Source: Methylomonas lenta (lineage in GTDB: Bacteria; Pseudomonadota; Gammaproteobacteria; Methylococcales; Methylomonadaceae). From it: DNA of 64,000 bases. Shown here piece after piece: positions 63,282 to 64,000 of this stretch. The stretch is taken from assembly GCF_001644015.1 (NCBI RefSeq), contig NZ_LUUI01000091.1:1-64000 (forward strand), written 5' to 3'. The notes below the pieces were generated by a model. The model searched no databases and had not been told where the DNA came from. It saw nothing but the letters and a program-made list of their open reading frames with translations. The position numbers were made by a program, and so were the translations under genes. Numbering within the stretch: position 1 is the stretch's first letter; every line of letters starts with the position of its first letter.

Positions 63282-63623
63282 ATGAGTAATCTTCCTAACT
63301 GCCCAAAATGTGGCTCAGAATATACTTACAACGATGGTAGCCAATACGTTTGCCCCGAATGTGCCCACGAATGGGCCATTGATGCGCAGGCTGATGGAGA
63401 GACTGATGACCGCGTCATTAAAGATGCTAATGGCAATGTGTTGCAAGATGGCGATACGGTGACTGTAATCAAAGACTTGAAAGTAAAAGGTTCTTCTTTA
63501 GTGGTTAAGGTTGGCACCAAAGTGAAAGGTATACGTTTGGTTGATGGCGATCACGATATCGACTGTAAAATTGATGGCATTGGTGCGATGAAGTTAAAGT
63601 CAGAGTTTGTCAAAAAAGTCTGA
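63282..63623 (+). CDS. yjdM: YjdM (PhnA-like) zinc-ribbon protein
   Basis: A 113-residue protein with N-terminal zinc ribbon ([25 protein letters not shown]) and a C-terminal SH3-like PhnA domain ([28 protein letters not shown], then [19 protein letters not shown]). The family is widespread; its link to phosphonates is historical and not established. The ATG lies in an AT-rich leader with a weak ribosome site. Confidence 0.92.
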   Translation: MSNLPNCPKCGSEYTYNDGSQYVCPECAHEWAIDAQADGETDDRVIKDANGNVLQDGDTVTVIKDLKVKGSSLVVKVGTKVKGIRLVDGDHDIDCKIDGIGAMKLKSEFVKKV

Positions 63624-63653
63624 TTTGATTCAGTTTAATTTCAATGGCTAGTC

Positions 63654-64000
63654 ATGAAGAAAAGCGATTTTAACTATCATCTGCCGCCGGAGTTGATTGC
63701 GCAAAAACCCCTAGCTCAAAGAAGTGCTAGTCGTTTGTTGCAATTAAATAAACAAACCGGCGAATTGTCAGACGGACAATTTAGCCAGTTTATCGATTTG
63801 TTGCAGCCAGATGATTTGCTGGTGTTTAACGATACCAAAGTGATTCCGGCGCGTTTATTTGCCAGCAAAACTAGTGGAGGCAAGGTCGAAATACTCATTG
63901 AGCGTATTGAAGACCCACATCAGGCGCTGGCGCATGTTAGGGCTAGTAAAACGCCCAAAACCGATGCGTTACTACAGCTTGAAAACGGGGTATTTTGTAG
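63654..64000 (+). CDS. queA: QueA, tRNA ribosyltransferase-isomerase (partial, runs off the window)
   Basis: The first 115 residues of S-adenosylmethionine:tRNA ribosyltransferase-isomerase, which forms epoxyqueuosine in tRNA. MKKSDFNYHLPPELIAQKPL, SRLLQLNKQTGEL, LLVFNDTKVIPARLF and GKVEILIERI are typical of its N-terminus. It begins 30 bases after yjdM. The gene continues past the right edge, where tgt would normally follow. Confidence 0.93.
   Translation, partial: MKKSDFNYHLPPELIAQKPLAQRSASRLLQLNKQTGELSDGQFSQFIDLLQPDDLLVFNDTKVIPARLFASKTSGGKVEILIERIEDPHQALAHVRASKTPKTDALLQLENGVFC

Noticed and set aside
1-64000. CRISPR array, tRNA or rRNA genes
   Set aside because: Reading for regularly spaced repeats, T-loop GGTTCGAATCC-like sequences and rRNA motifs gave nothing convincing.

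Overview
The window reads as the chromosome of a gammaproteobacterium, most likely a C1-metabolising one of the Methylococcales type. This is an inference. No methane or methanol oxidation gene is present. The pointers are a complete NAD-linked formate dehydrogenase operon (fdsGBA-fdhD-fdsD), ubiquinone synthesis (ubiC), a PEP-CTERM/VPLPA-type secreted protein beside an exopolysaccharide initiating transferase, Pqi envelope genes, a B-family heme-copper oxidase and an outer membrane with many lipoproteins. Gene density is high. The only mobile DNA seen is one decayed ISAs1-type transposase, and no tRNA, rRNA, prophage or CRISPR array was found.

Layout. 0-6.5 kb: a HIT protein, two convergent polytopic membrane proteins, then a leftward operon of a divergent NAD-dependent DNA ligase, thiD, thiE and dodecin. 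Just upstream of that operon lie a perfect FNR-type box, a -10-like sequence and an intrinsic terminator, all pointing left. Together they look like a short anaerobically induced RNA. 7-13 kb: a heme-sensing diguanylate cyclase, the transposase remnant, a SulP transporter and an AI-2E-type permease. 13-27 kb: an envelope region with a repeat protein, DUF2092, split pqiA plus pqiB and pqiC, OmpA-like, DUF3313, HdeA-like, DUF1269, DUF1254, MarC and Sel1 proteins. 27-33 kb: a leftward respiratory cluster of B-family oxidase subunits IIa, II and I, a cytochrome c4, a membrane c-heme protein and a chemoreceptor whose sensor also carries a c-heme motif. 33-41 kb: methyltransferase, SirB2, a Fur-box-controlled bfd, then the formate dehydrogenase operon. 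41-46 kb: more envelope proteins. 46-50 kb: an ATP-grasp ligase, M14-like hydrolase and GNAT/C39-peptidase neighbourhood that looks like a peptide-making or protein-tagging system. 50-54 kb: a VPLPA-CTERM protein preceded by a three-way-junction RNA resembling a c-di-GMP-I riboswitch, and a polyprenyl glycosylphosphotransferase. 54-64 kb: gamma carbonic anhydrase-like protein, SPFH-SHOCT and zinc-ribbon pair, ubiC, a TetR-RND efflux operon, an RRM protein, a XRE-S24 regulator with a dead protease site, yjdM and the start of queA.

How it may work together. Formate oxidation feeds NADH to respiration, and the oxidase operon provides a terminal electron sink. Two separate CxxCH sensors, one ending in a GGDEF domain and one in a chemotaxis module, could report redox, NO or oxygen state. 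The diguanylate cyclase would raise c-di-GMP, which the predicted riboswitch upstream of the VPLPA-CTERM protein could read and so couple respiration to matrix production. These functional links are inferred from sequence motifs and gene order only.
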